Assembly: GCA_963792655.1 (NCBI GenBank)
Contig: CAWBWU010000004.1
Coordinates: 62,001-126,000, forward strand
Length of the DNA stretch: 64,000 nt
Direction of reading: 5' to 3'
From: DOZZ01 sp963792655
GTDB lineage: Bacteria; Acidobacteriota; Terriglobia; Bryobacterales; Bryobacteraceae
A program made the translations under genes and the position numbers. This document shows positions 26,824 through 34,748 of this stretch, piece by piece. Within the stretch, counting starts at the first letter, position 1. The number at the start of each line of letters is the position of its first letter. Under the pieces are notes generated by a model. That model ran no database searches. It worked only from the letters and a program-made list of their open reading frames with translations, and had not been told where the DNA came from.

Positions 26824-27177
26824 AGCAGTACGCTTCGAGAGTACTGGTCGATACGAACGTTTTGCTTCGCGCCATTCAGCATGAGAGTGGGCTGTGCAGC
26901 GTGGCGAGGAATGCACTGAAAGTTCTACACCGGCGGAATTGCCAGCTCTGCGTCACGCCGCAGAACGTCCGAGAGTTTTGGAACGTCTGTACGCGGCCAA
27001 CGGACCAGAACGGATTCGGGATCAGCGTTCCTGGCACGGACGAGCCATCTGAGGACACTAGAGCGGTACTCCGCAGTGCTGCCTGACTCAGCGCTGATGT
27101 ACGAACTGTGGCGCGACCTAGTAGTAGCCCAGAGCGTGCGTGGCGTTAAGGTGCATGATGCGGCCAACAGGGCATAA
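26817..27177 (+). pseudogene. PIN-domain toxin VapC, frameshifted and truncated
   Basis: Begins at GTG 26817 with SRVLVDTNVLLRA, carrying the first catalytic Asp of PIN ribonucleases, and continues CVTPQNVREFWNVCTRP. The frame changes near 27050 and the family sequence resumes as YSAVLPDSALMYELWRDLVV and VRGVKVHDA. The final part with the last acidic residues (normally DARLVAAM) is replaced by ANRA and a stop. Sequence from an unrelated methylase begins at this point on the other strand, so the 3' end is truly lost and the toxin is probably inactive. Confidence 0.75.
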
Positions 27178-27405
27178 TGCCGCCTCTCAAAGTCGGACTT
27201 GCCGTATTTGGCCTCCACGGCGGCCAGTTTGCGCTGCAGGACGGGCACAAGGAAATTTCCGCTGCCACAAGCAGGCTCCAGGAAACGAGAGTCAATGCGC
27301 TCCGTCTCGCCTTTGACGAGGTCGAGCATGTTTTCGACCAGCCACTCAGGGGTAAGCGACTTTTCCGTGGTCTGCCACGCGCTTCTTGGATCTGATCAGA
27401 TTCAT
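27163..27405 (-). pseudogene. DNA methyltransferase N-terminal remnant
   Basis: Starts at ATG 27405 with MNLIRSKKRVADHGKVAYP, shifts frame near 27345, and continues EWLVENMLDLVKGETERIDS and RFLEPACGSGNFLVPVLQRK. The latter is the AdoMet-binding motif I of N6-adenine DNA methylases of restriction systems. The reading ends at KSDFERRHYALLA, where it meets the truncated vapC. The catalytic NPPY motif and the rest of the gene are missing. It is a deletion remnant of a restriction-modification gene. Confidence 0.7.
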
Positions 27406-27509
27406 TGGTGGGTTTGCTATCTTGACCGTGACTTGCGAGGCTCGAACATAACTTTTCTTCGGCTAGATTGACATACAGACTTTAAGATAAAGCACCGGAG
27501 GGCCGCAAA

Positions 27510-27635
27510 ATGGACGCCAGCTACGTATTCAATAGGACGGCGTTGTGGCGGGAGATCAAGCGTCTGAATCAAACGTCCATGTCGTCAAAAACGGAGTGGG
27601 AGCCGAACCGGCCATCATCTTCGCGGATTGGATAG
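27510..27635 (+). pseudogene. Truncated 5' gene end (41-codon frame)
   Basis: A good ribosome binding site (GGAGG at 27498-27502) precedes ATG 27510, which opens MDASYVFNRTALWREIKRLN. The frame ends after 41 codons. From about 27570 it runs antisense through the 3' end of another remnant, so only about 20 codons look native. I do not recognise the family; it appears to be the start of a gene whose body was deleted. Confidence 0.4.
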
Positions 27636-27775
27636 TAGTCGCGAGAACCGTCAAGGCGGCGCTCTTCGCTTTTGGAATCTAGTTCGTCTGCGCCATCGTC
27701 AGACTCGTCGTCATCACTTTCTGCGGTGCCTTGCAGTGCGGGTCGGCATTTCGCGCCACCCCAGTTTCCGAGCAT
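27569..27775 (-). pseudogene. C-terminal remnant of an unidentified (possibly helicase/restriction) protein
   Basis: The frame on the minus strand is rich in acidic residues (SDDDESDDGADELDSKSEER) and ends RDYYPIREDDGRFGSHSVFD DMDV with a stop at 27569. A tail of this style is seen at the C-terminus of some large helicase-like proteins, but this is only an impression. No upstream portion of the gene is present. It fits a cluster of broken restriction-type genes here. Confidence 0.4.
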
Positions 27776-27878
27776 GAATTTCGAAAAGCTGTCTTAGGGT
27801 CAATGACCTGGCCGAGACGACGGCCTTGTCAGGTGCGGCGCAAACGGCCGCGGGGTCATTTTTGTTAGGGGGACCGCC

Positions 27879-28469
27879 TCAAGGCAGCGAGGGCCGTGGG
27901 TGCTCGATGGGGAGTTCCTCTGCCGGTTCGGCCTCGGCGGCCGGTCTTACTCGATTGGCTATCTGGCGATCGTGAGTCGCGACCATTCCCGCGCGAGAGA
28001 ACACCACACCGCGAAATCGGACGTATCTAGTGGATATTGACTCCGCTTCTTCGATCGATTGGATCACCCGGGTGTGAAATTTGCGGATGTGATCCGTGTA
28101 TGGATCTCCTAAACAAACAGGGACTCCACACCACTCACACACCGGCTCCGGTCCCTGAACAATTCGGTGGGTGATACGCAAGGGAAACCAATCTTCAGGC
28201 ACAGGGAACTGTTGCTGAATGGGAGGCCGAGGCTCGCAGACCGGGAGTGTTGGCGTTACCTTTTGGACGGTGCCTGTTCCCCAGCAATGCCGACAAGATG
28301 AGTTCGTTCCCGCGCACGTGCACGATATCCAAGTCAGTTTTCCCCTCGCTCCTAGAGGCACCCGCCATTTCCGGCCGTTTTGGATTTTAAACTCTTTGTG
28401 CGATGCATAGCAAGCGCAGGGTATCGCCACGGGTGGGGACGGACCCCTTCTACGCCGGCCAGTCCGCAC
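27879..28469 (-). CDS. Hypothetical cysteine-rich (zinc-finger-like) protein
   Basis: Up to 196 aa. Not recognised as a family. It has a cluster WISCTCAGTNSSCRHCWGTG, similar in style to DnaJ-type CxxCxG zinc motifs, and a C2H2-like stretch CEWCGVPVCLGDPYTDHIRK followed by FH, which together could bind two metal ions. The first 36 residues are very basic and may be untranslated; a GTG near 28361 (VPLGARGKLTW) is an alternative start. The base composition is lower in GC than the housekeeping genes. Coding is supported by the clustered Cys/His pairs only. Confidence 0.45.
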   Translation of the reverse strand: MRTGRRRRGPSPPVAIPCACYASHKEFKIQNGRKWRVPLGARGKLTWISCTCAGTNSSCRHCWGTGTVQKVTPTLPVCEPRPPIQQQFPVPEDWFPLRITHRIVQGPEPVCEWCGVPVCLGDPYTDHIRKFHTRVIQSIEEAESISTRYVRFRGVVFSRAGMVATHDRQIANRVRPAAEAEPAEELPIEHPRPSLP

Positions 28470-29049
28470 TGAACCATAGTAGAATCGGTGTTCCCGAAAT
28501 ACATTTGAGAGCTTATGGCAAGGATCTGAACCAAGGCAGGTCTGTCAGCAGCGAAGATGATAAAACTGGGCTGAGCTAGAAGCGCCAATCACGAAGTCCA
28601 GAGGAACTTTGGTCCAAAGGCTGATCTGGACGCAAGAAGAAGATCGGCACGCGGGCGGCATTCGAACATCCGGATTCATACTATTGATTAAGGCGGAATC
28701 AACACGCGATTATTCGAGGAGAACGAACTAGCCGCTCATGATCCATTGCGCATATAGCGGTCCGATTCTCCATTCCCTTGTCCCTTGCATCGGATCAAAT
28801 CGTTAGGAAAACCCGGCCAGGAGTCGCGCTCAATAGCGCCAAGTCACAAGCGAAGTGCGATTCGAAGATGGCTCGCACGGCCTGATACAGGAATCTTGAC
28901 CAACTCCAGTGGCTCGTATTCAAGAGTCCGTTTTCGCCCTGAGTCATATTGCTGAGGCTCGGATAACCTGAGACGATCATTGCGCGGAAGTTTCAATTTG
29001 CAGTCGAAGTGCTCCGAGGTGCGCAGATTCGAAAACGGCAGCGGGGACC
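28470..29049. other. About 580 bases without a convincing gene
   Basis: No frame carries family-like sequence. Short minus-strand frames between 28795 and 29059 are not supported by a start site or a recognisable motif. The composition is AT-richer than the flanks, consistent with decayed acquired DNA. Confidence 0.5.
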
Positions 29050-29330
29050 ATGAGCACACTCCGTTTTATGAAGGAAAGAACATTGATTCGACAGCCGGGA
29101 CAACGGAATGATAATATTGTGCCGGCGCGGCCGAGGGATCTCTAACGATTCTGAGGTCGCTGGAGCGGTTCGCATCCACGGCTCCATGCGTCCGCAGATA
29201 AAGTACATTGCCGCTTACCAGGTTGCCCCTGTTTCGGCCATCACTCATATGGCCCCTGTTCAATCGATAGAGCCGTGGAGGGATACCGGAAAGTACGTGA
29301 TTAATTTTGCGAAGCCCGCAAAGAGATCGA
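29050..29330 (+). pseudogene. Remnant of an uncharacterised protein (AAYQVAPVSAITH motif)
   Basis: Fragments in two frames: TPFYEGKNIDSTAGTTE followed by NIVPARPRDL, then AGAVRIHGSMRPQIKYIAAY, QVAPVSAITHMAPVQSIEPW and RDTGKYVINFAKPAKRS. The conserved look of the last part suggests the C-terminus of a real protein; I recall similar segments in uncharacterised nuclease-like proteins, without certainty. Stops and frame changes show it is not an intact gene. It belongs to the same decayed island as the methylase remnant. Confidence 0.45.
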
Positions 29331-29603
29331 AAGTATCCCGATGCTCAAGCAGGGGCGCGTTAGAACTTTTCAAAGCCTTCGCTACACGACAAAGACTCGG
29401 CTTGAGCAAGCGAAATCGCTCGACGACATCTGGTAGCCGTCTAGGGTTCTCACGCGGTGAGCAGAGCGGCGTGGCGCTCTGCCCCGTGGAAGCAGGTTAG
29501 CGCATTTTCGTTCACTGCGAGCGAGCTACGCAACAGCAACTCCCGCGCTTGCTGGCGCGCGCGCCCCAGAACAGGATTGTCGTGGAAGGCCGGACAGGAG
29601 TTC

Positions 29604-29683
29604 AGCGTCTTGCGACAGACAGAACTGGCAGCCTGTTTTCGCAAGGGCGGCGAAAAAGGTGCCAGTTTGGGTCTGTCCCGGAG
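29604..29683. repeat. 80-bp hairpin repeat, copy 1
   Basis: Imperfect palindrome: outer arms GACAGACAGAACTGGCA and TGCCAGTTTGGGTCTGTC, inner arms TTTTCGC and GCGAAAA around a short GC-rich loop. A nearly identical copy is at 31124-31203. It lies about 77 bases upstream of the secreted protein gene at 29760. Confidence 0.85.
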
Positions 29684-29759
29684 CGGTTGTTACTATTCCG
29701 TGTACCCGGATGTCTTCAAAAGACAGAGAAGTTTTCAGCTGGGATTCCACAATCCCGGT

Positions 29760-30215
29760 ATGACAACTGATCGTCCGCGGGCAGCAGCCCTGGCTTTGAT
29801 CTCTCTTGCCTTCTCCGGCCTGGTCCTGGCGCAAGATGCGCCCCGTTTGGAGAGAAGCCATTATGCGGATCGAGTATCCGACGTTGCGGTGCCTTTGCGA
29901 GCCGAGTTGATTTTCGGAGCGGACCTGGAGATTCGGTCAGCGGCTGGCAAACAGGCATTGGCGTTTGACAGCATTTGCCAGCTTTCGTATTCGAAGTCCG
30001 CTGCCGTAGCGAACGGTATGACGCAAAGCAACGTGCTTACCATCCGCTTTCGCGAGAGCGAACTCGGATTCCACAACCTAGTGCTGCAGGTGCCCGCGCG
30101 GCTTAGTAGCCGTTACCTCACAGAATTGTCGAGCCGCACTGGCCTAATCGTGGGGCAGTTTCGGACCGGGTCCGTCTGCTCGTCCGCGCCGGCTGTTTTC
30201 GCCACACAGAAATAA
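29760..30215 (+). CDS. Secreted hypothetical protein
   Basis: A 151-aa protein with a signal peptide (MTTDRPRAAALALISLAFSG LVLAQ). The mature part contains DVAVPLRAELIFGADLEIRS, AFDSICQLSYSKSA and LTIRFRESELGFHNLVLQVP and is probably beta-rich. I do not recognise a family. I start at ATG 29760, because the open frame reaching 29457 includes the hairpin repeat. It is followed 48 bases later by the PEGA-domain gene, and both are enclosed by the two hairpin repeats. Confidence 0.6.
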   Translation: MTTDRPRAAALALISLAFSGLVLAQDAPRLERSHYADRVSDVAVPLRAELIFGADLEIRSAAGKQALAFDSICQLSYSKSAAVANGMTQSNVLTIRFRESELGFHNLVLQVPARLSSRYLTELSSRTGLIVGQFRTGSVCSSAPAVFATQK

Positions 30216-30263
30216 TTTGTTAGCAGATCTGCTTCGTTTCGTTTATTCTTGATCGTTACCCAA

Positions 30264-31037
30264 ATGATCAAGAACAAAACAACCCATCTGCGACCTGTTC
30301 GGTGGACGACTGCACTCCTGCTTTCGGCAGTTTGCGGCTTCGCGCAAACTGTAACCATCCCGAGCGGCACGAAGGTCAGCTGCCGCCTGGAGCAAACGAT
30401 CTCGTCTGCGACCGCAGAGGAGAACCAGCAGGTGCAATTGTCAGTCAACGAAGATGTCAAGGTGGGAGGCGCCACGGTTATCCCGCAAGGGAGCACGGTC
30501 CTGGGGACGGTGGTCACCGCCCAGGAAAAGCGCCGAATGGGGAGAACCGGCAAGCTGGATTTCTCGATTGATAAAGTTCGAGCGACCGACGGCGAGTATA
30601 TTCCGCTTCGGTACACGATGAACAAGCGCGAAGGCGGCAGTCACGCTGTATCGACAGGCGTGATGACGGCCGGAGCCGCTGTTCTTTTTTGGCCCGCCGC
30701 ACCGTTTTTCCTATTGAGAAAAGGCAAGGACGTAAACATCAATAGGGGGATCGTGCTGGAGACGTTCACGGACCGGGACCATGTGTTGAAGCCTGTTTCG
30801 GTGACCTCTGCACCGAACGCCGGTCAACCGTCGAGCGCTGCAGTTTCGATCACATCGAATATTGAGGGCTCGGATATCGAGGTGGATGGCAAGTTTATTG
30901 GCAGCACGCCAACATCGAGACCGCTTTCCGCGGGTGAACACAAGATTGTGGTCAAGAACGGCGCGAAAGTGTGGGAGCGGCGCGTTGATATTCCGGCTTC
31001 CGGTGCTGTGACTCTCAACGCTGTGTTCGAGCGCTGA
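30264..31037 (+). CDS. Secreted PEGA-domain protein
   Basis: A 257-aa protein with an N-terminal signal (TTALLLSAVCGFAQ), a beta-rich middle (TVTIPSGTKVSCRLEQTISS, KVGGATVIPQGSTVLGTVVT) that resembles surface proteins with a bacterial SH3-like or DUF-type barrel, a hydrophobic stretch VMTAGAAVLFWPAAPFFLL, and a C-terminal PEGA domain (VSITSNIEGSDIEVDGKFIG, STPTSRPLSAGEHKI). PEGA domains occur in surface-layer and envelope proteins. ATG 30264 is preferred over an upstream TTG at 30249. Confidence 0.78.
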   Translation: MIKNKTTHLRPVRWTTALLLSAVCGFAQTVTIPSGTKVSCRLEQTISSATAEENQQVQLSVNEDVKVGGATVIPQGSTVLGTVVTAQEKRRMGRTGKLDFSIDKVRATDGEYIPLRYTMNKREGGSHAVSTGVMTAGAAVLFWPAAPFFLLRKGKDVNINRGIVLETFTDRDHVLKPVSVTSAPNAGQPSSAAVSITSNIEGSDIEVDGKFIGSTPTSRPLSAGEHKIVVKNGAKVWERRVDIPASGAVTLNAVFER

Positions 31038-31123
31038 GGCAGTTGGGGCGGTCGCCGCGAAATGGAGGGGCCGCGCTTGCTGCGCGCGCGCCTCGGAAAT
31101 GGATGCCGCGTGCGTGATCGTCT

Positions 31124-31203
31124 GAGCGTCTTGGGACAGACAGAACTGGCAGCCTGTTTTCGCAAGAGCGGCGAAAAAGGTGCCAGTTTGGTCTGTCCCG
31201 GAG
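31124..31203. repeat. 80-bp hairpin repeat, copy 2
   Basis: Same palindrome as at 29604-29683 with few differences: GGGACAGACAGAACTGGCAG pairs with TGCCAGTTTGGTCTGTCCC, with an inner TTTTCGC/GCGAAAA stem. The outer arm is one base pair more regular here (GGGACAGAC/GTCTGTCCC). A further CCTGTCCCGGAG fragment follows at 31246-31257. Confidence 0.85.
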
Positions 31204-31263
31204 GGCGCAACTGTTTGCCGCGAATAGACGCGAATGCTAAGTTGGCCTGTCCCGGAGAGTAGC

Positions 31264-32514
31264 CTAGCTTCCCGCCGTCGCCGGTTGGTACGCCTTCAGC
31301 TCCTGCAGGTTCTTCTGTAGCTTTTCCCATTCGTGCGTTTTGTCTTCGGTCGCGACGGGGGCTTTGGCGTTTTCGTAGTAACTCAGGATGTTTGCACGCA
31401 GGTCGGGTTGCACGCCCTGGAACTGCTTTTCGTCCAGCTTTTTCAGGAAGTCGGCGTAGGCGTTGTCGGCTAACCGGTAGTCGCCGGCCTGGGTCGGTTT
31501 GCCGGTGTCGAAGTTGTAATCGCGCAAAGTGGGAGAAGTGCGTCCGGTTTCCGCCAGTAACTTGCGGTACTCATCCAGAGTCGAGTTGAAGCTCTTCATG
31601 AATAGCGCTTCGGCTTGCGGCGTTGGCACTTTGAACGCGAGCGCTTTGAGCGGACCGATCTTCGGCAGGAAGCGGATCAGAAAAGCGTAGAAGCGCTCTT
31701 TTCTGGTGGGCCGCTCGTAAGCGTTGCCCCACTCCTTCTCATAACTGGCGCGCGAGAGGTTATAGACGAACTTACGCCGGGCCAGCTTCGGCTCGGCTTG
31801 CTGCAGATCTTTCTTCTTGGCTACCCAGGCGGCGCGCGTCATCTCGGGAATCAAGCCGCTGACGGTGTGGCGGAAGGTGGAGATGGCTCGGTCTTCATCT
31901 TTAAAAACGTCGCTCAGCTCGATCGCGTAAGTATCTTTGAAGGCGCGGTCCAGCACCGGTTTCGCAACGTCGAAGCCGATGAAATCGTGATAAGCCTTGG
32001 GCGCGTAATGGCCGCGCGCGACTTGCAGCACGTCGAAGGAGAATTCGGTGCGTACGTGAGACGTCGGGTCATCTTCGTAGGTCGGCGCGGGACCGAACTT
32101 TTGTTCCAGCTTCGGGAACAGAATTCCTACCGAAGGGTTGACGGCGATGGAATGTCCATTCTTATCGGCTGCGTAGTGCGCCAGGGCGCCGAGCGCAAAC
32201 GACAGCTCATTGACGTTTTGGGCTTCTTTGATCAGGTTCATCACAAAGTCGCCGCTGCGCACATAGTGGACCATGTCGCTGAACAGATGGCTGCCATGGG
32301 GATAGTAGCCCATGTCCTGAACAATGCAGCCGCCATAGGCATAGGCGTGCGCCTTGATCAGTTCATCGGGAGTGGTCTGCGGGTACTGCCGCAAGAGGAG
32401 GGGCTTGATGGAATCATCCCAGGCGGAATCGACAATCGCTTCATGCGAAAGGACCGAAAAAGCGGGGGCAATACTGGGAAAGAGTAGTAAGAAGACGAGC
32501 AGCCAGATACGCAC
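31264..32514 (-). CDS. Zinc-dependent phospholipase C-like protein
   Basis: A secreted protein of about 416 aa with the zinc-dependent phospholipase C / S1-P1-like helical fold inferred from FSVLSHEAIVDSAWDD, HGSHLFSDMVHYVRSGDFV and ALGALAHYAADKNGHSIAVN, which supply His and Asp metal ligands. Signal sequence: RIWLLVFLLLFPSIAPAFS. I place the start at GTG 32514 (VRIWLL), with GGA a few bases before; the longer frame to 32619 overlaps the upstream SDR gene. A phospholipase activity is inferred from the family, not shown. Confidence 0.78.
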   Translation of the reverse strand: MRIWLLVFLLLFPSIAPAFSVLSHEAIVDSAWDDSIKPLLLRQYPQTTPDELIKAHAYAYGGCIVQDMGYYPHGSHLFSDMVHYVRSGDFVMNLIKEAQNVNELSFALGALAHYAADKNGHSIAVNPSVGILFPKLEQKFGPAPTYEDDPTSHVRTEFSFDVLQVARGHYAPKAYHDFIGFDVAKPVLDRAFKDTYAIELSDVFKDEDRAISTFRHTVSGLIPEMTRAAWVAKKKDLQQAEPKLARRKFVYNLSRASYEKEWGNAYERPTRKERFYAFLIRFLPKIGPLKALAFKVPTPQAEALFMKSFNSTLDEYRKLLAETGRTSPTLRDYNFDTGKPTQAGDYRLADNAYADFLKKLDEKQFQGVQPDLRANILSYYENAKAPVATEDKTHEWEKLQKNLQELKAYQPATAGS

Positions 32515-32570
32515 TGTTCCAGCGTACGGCAACTTGCGCACAGTTTTCTGTTGCACTGATTTCTTCAGCA

Positions 32571-33347
32571 CTATGAGTTCACGCCGGAGGCCAGGAAGCC
32601 GCCGTCCACTCCAATGCATTGGCCGGTGATGAAGCTTGCCGCGTCCGATGCGAAGAGCACCGCGGCGCCAATCAGTTCATCGGGATGGCCGAAGCGCCCC
32701 ATGGGAGTGCGCGTCAGAATTTCGTTGCCGCGTACGGTGCCGGTGATGAGATGTTCGTTCAACGGAGTCTTGAACACGCCCGGTGCCAGTGCGTTGACAT
32801 TGATGCCGTCTTTGGCCCATTCGCAACCGAGGCTCATGGTGAGCGAGAGCACGGCGGCTTTCGAAGCGCTGTAGGCAGCCACTTCGTGAAAGGCGCGGTA
32901 CGACGTGAGCGACGCGATATTGATGATGCGCCCGCGGCCGTTCGCCTTCAGCGGTTCATAGAATGACTGGCAGGCGCGCAACATGCCCGTGACGTTGGCG
33001 TCAAAGATGGCATCCCATTCGTCGATGGGGAAATCTTTGGTCGGCAGCCGCTTGGTGCGGCCGGCTGCATTCAGCAGGATGTCGATCTGGCCGAAGTGGC
33101 TCAGGACACGATCGCGGAGGGCATCGATGGACTCGCGGCTGGAGACGTCGACGCTCGTCTGGAGCGAGCGCTTGCCCAATGCTTCGATCTCGGCTGCTGC
33201 TTCGGCGGCAAGATTTTCGCGCCGCCCGGTGGGGACGACATCAGCGCCGGCCGCAGCCAGGCCTTTGCCGATCGCGCGGCCTAAGCCCGATGTGCCACCG
33301 ATCACGACTGCTACTCGACCACTCAGGTCTAAAGGATGTTTGCTCAT
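32571..33347 (-). CDS. SDR family oxidoreductase (gluconate 5-dehydrogenase-like)
   Basis: A 258-aa short-chain dehydrogenase. It has the NAD(P)-binding GGTSGLGRAIGKGLA, LLNAAGRT, catalytic Ser in IINIASLTSY, YSASKAAV with the Tyr and Lys, and the C-terminal GQCIGVDGGFLASG. It is most like sugar-acid or 3-oxoacyl reductases; the substrate is unknown. It starts 11 bases after the end of the cyclophilin gene, so it is probably in the same operon. Confidence 0.88.
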   Translation of the reverse strand: MSKHPLDLSGRVAVVIGGTSGLGRAIGKGLAAAGADVVPTGRRENLAAEAAAEIEALGKRSLQTSVDVSSRESIDALRDRVLSHFGQIDILLNAAGRTKRLPTKDFPIDEWDAIFDANVTGMLRACQSFYEPLKANGRGRIINIASLTSYRAFHEVAAYSASKAAVLSLTMSLGCEWAKDGINVNALAPGVFKTPLNEHLITGTVRGNEILTRTPMGRFGHPDELIGAAVLFASDAASFITGQCIGVDGGFLASGVNS

Positions 33348-33358
33348 GCTCTCTATCT

Positions 33359-34009
33359 TTACGGGGCCGGCGGACCGTCGAGCTTCTCGACGCGCGCGTG
33401 CCGAATGTAATCCAGGTTTGGAAATTCTTTCTGCAGGTAGCCGTTGCCTTCGCGTTCGGCCTGTTTCTGATCGGGCTGCTCGCCGTACTCGCTGTTGAAC
33501 TGATCGACGATTTCCATGCCCGTGCTCACCAGCCCGAACGGCGCGAAGCCCATGGCGTCGAGACGCGCGTTATCGCCCAGGTTGAAGAAGACTTGCGTGG
33601 TGCGCGAGTCGGGAGTTTGCAGCTTGGCGAAAGACACATAACCGCGCGTGTTGCTCTGCTGCACCGGGTCGTCTTTGATGGTGGTGTTCCACTTGCGGCC
33701 GAAATCGGGATTGCCCGGGATTCCGAACTGCACGACGAAGCCGGGCACGATGCGGAAGAAGCGCGCGCCGTCATAGAAGCCATCTTTCACCAGCTTGTAG
33801 AACCGGTCAGCTCCCGCCGGCGACCAGGCGCGAGTGACGTCGATGACGACCGGGCCCTTCGAGGTGTCGAGCGTTACGCGGTAATACTCCGGCGGTGGCG
33901 CCGGTGCGATCTTCTTACGCGCGACGGGCGCTTTGTGGGTCGCGGGCGGCGGCGCGGCGGCGAGCTGAATCGTGATGGCTAGCGCCACCGGTAAGAGCAA
34001 ACGAAGCAT
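33359..34009 (-). CDS. Secreted cyclophilin-type peptidylprolyl isomerase
   Basis: A 216-aa protein with a signal peptide (MLRLLLPVALAITIQLAAA), a Pro/Lys-rich linker and a cyclophilin domain: GARFFRIVPGFVVQFGIPG (active-site Arg and Gln), TTQVFFNLGDNARLD and MGFAPFGLVSTGM. It would assist folding in the periplasm. It is a tandem paralogue of the lipoprotein cyclophilin 13 bases upstream; the shared inserts around PGNPDFGRKW and ADPKVTSFW show common ancestry. Confidence 0.92.
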   Translation of the reverse strand: MLRLLLPVALAITIQLAAAPPPATHKAPVARKKIAPAPPPEYYRVTLDTSKGPVVIDVTRAWSPAGADRFYKLVKDGFYDGARFFRIVPGFVVQFGIPGNPDFGRKWNTTIKDDPVQQSNTRGYVSFAKLQTPDSRTTQVFFNLGDNARLDAMGFAPFGLVSTGMEIVDQFNSEYGEQPDQKQAEREGNGYLQKEFPNLDYIRHARVEKLDGPPAP

Positions 34010-34022
34010 AAGCGATCTGAAC

Positions 34023-34658
34023 CTACTCCACTGTTGCGGTCTTGATGGTATCGAGCTTGGGAAATTCTTTGTCGAGGTAAGCTTTGCCTTCGCCCTCGAT
34101 GCGCGGCTGCATGGGCGCCTCGCCGTAACCGGCGTAGACGTCTTCCACGTTATTCAAGCCGCTGATGACGCCGCCGAAGGGAGCGAAGCCGGTGGCATCC
34201 AGGCGCGCGTTGTCGTTCACGTTGATGAACAGTTGGGTGGTGCGCGTTCCCGGGCCGGCAGTGGCGAACGTAATGGTGCCGAGTTCGTTCGTATGTTTCA
34301 CCGGATCGTCCGCGAGATTGCTGTCTTTCCAGAAGGAGGTGACCTTCGGGTCCGCTGCAATCCCGAACTGCACGATGAAGCCGGGCACGACGCGAAAGAA
34401 TGCGGCGCCATCGAAGTACTTGCGCTTAACAAGGGTATAGAAACGGTCGGCGCCGATGGGAGCCCAGTCGCGATGCACTTCCACTTCGAACGGGCCTTTG
34501 GTGGTGTCGAACTTCACGCGGAAATTGGCAGGCGCGGTCTCGTTTGGATATTCCTTCTTTGCCGCTTCCTTCTTGCATCCGGCTGCGAAGAGCAGGGAAC
34601 ACGCGAGTACGAATATCGTTGGGGAAAAATTGCGCCGGTCCGCGTTGCCCATCAGCAT
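34023..34658 (-). CDS. Cyclophilin-type peptidylprolyl isomerase, lipoprotein
   Basis: A 211-aa cyclophilin with a lipobox (CSLLFAAGC) after an N-terminal hydrophobic stretch, so it is probably lipid-anchored in the periplasm. Domain motifs: GAAFFRVVPGFIVQFGIAAD, TTQLFINVNDNARLD, TGFAPFGGVISGL. A TAGAAT box lies eight bases before the ATG on the minus strand, suggesting a nearly leaderless message. Together with the next gene it forms a surface/periplasm foldase pair. Confidence 0.92.
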   Translation of the reverse strand: MLMGNADRRNFSPTIFVLACSLLFAAGCKKEAAKKEYPNETAPANFRVKFDTTKGPFEVEVHRDWAPIGADRFYTLVKRKYFDGAAFFRVVPGFIVQFGIAADPKVTSFWKDSNLADDPVKHTNELGTITFATAGPGTRTTQLFINVNDNARLDATGFAPFGGVISGLNNVEDVYAGYGEAPMQPRIEGEGKAYLDKEFPKLDTIKTATVE

Positions 34659-34701
34659 TGTTTTGTATTCTACCGCCCAATATCGATGGGTAAAAGAATT
34701 G

Positions 34702-34736
34702 CCGCAAAAAGGGCCGGAACGCTCCGGCCCTTGCGG
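34702..34736 (-). terminator. Rho-independent terminator of the His/Lys-rich gene
   Basis: On the minus strand an 8-bp stem GGGCCGGA/TCCGGCCC with a GCGT loop is followed by five T. The stem is extended by CCGCAA/TTGCGG on the outside. It lies 13 bases downstream of the stop at 34749. Confidence 0.85.
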
Positions 34737-34748
34737 ATTGGAACAGGC

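Noticed and set aside
27468..27490. TTGACA as a -35 box before the 41-codon frame
   Set aside because: No -10-like hexamer at a 16-18 base spacing; only the ribosome site looks real.
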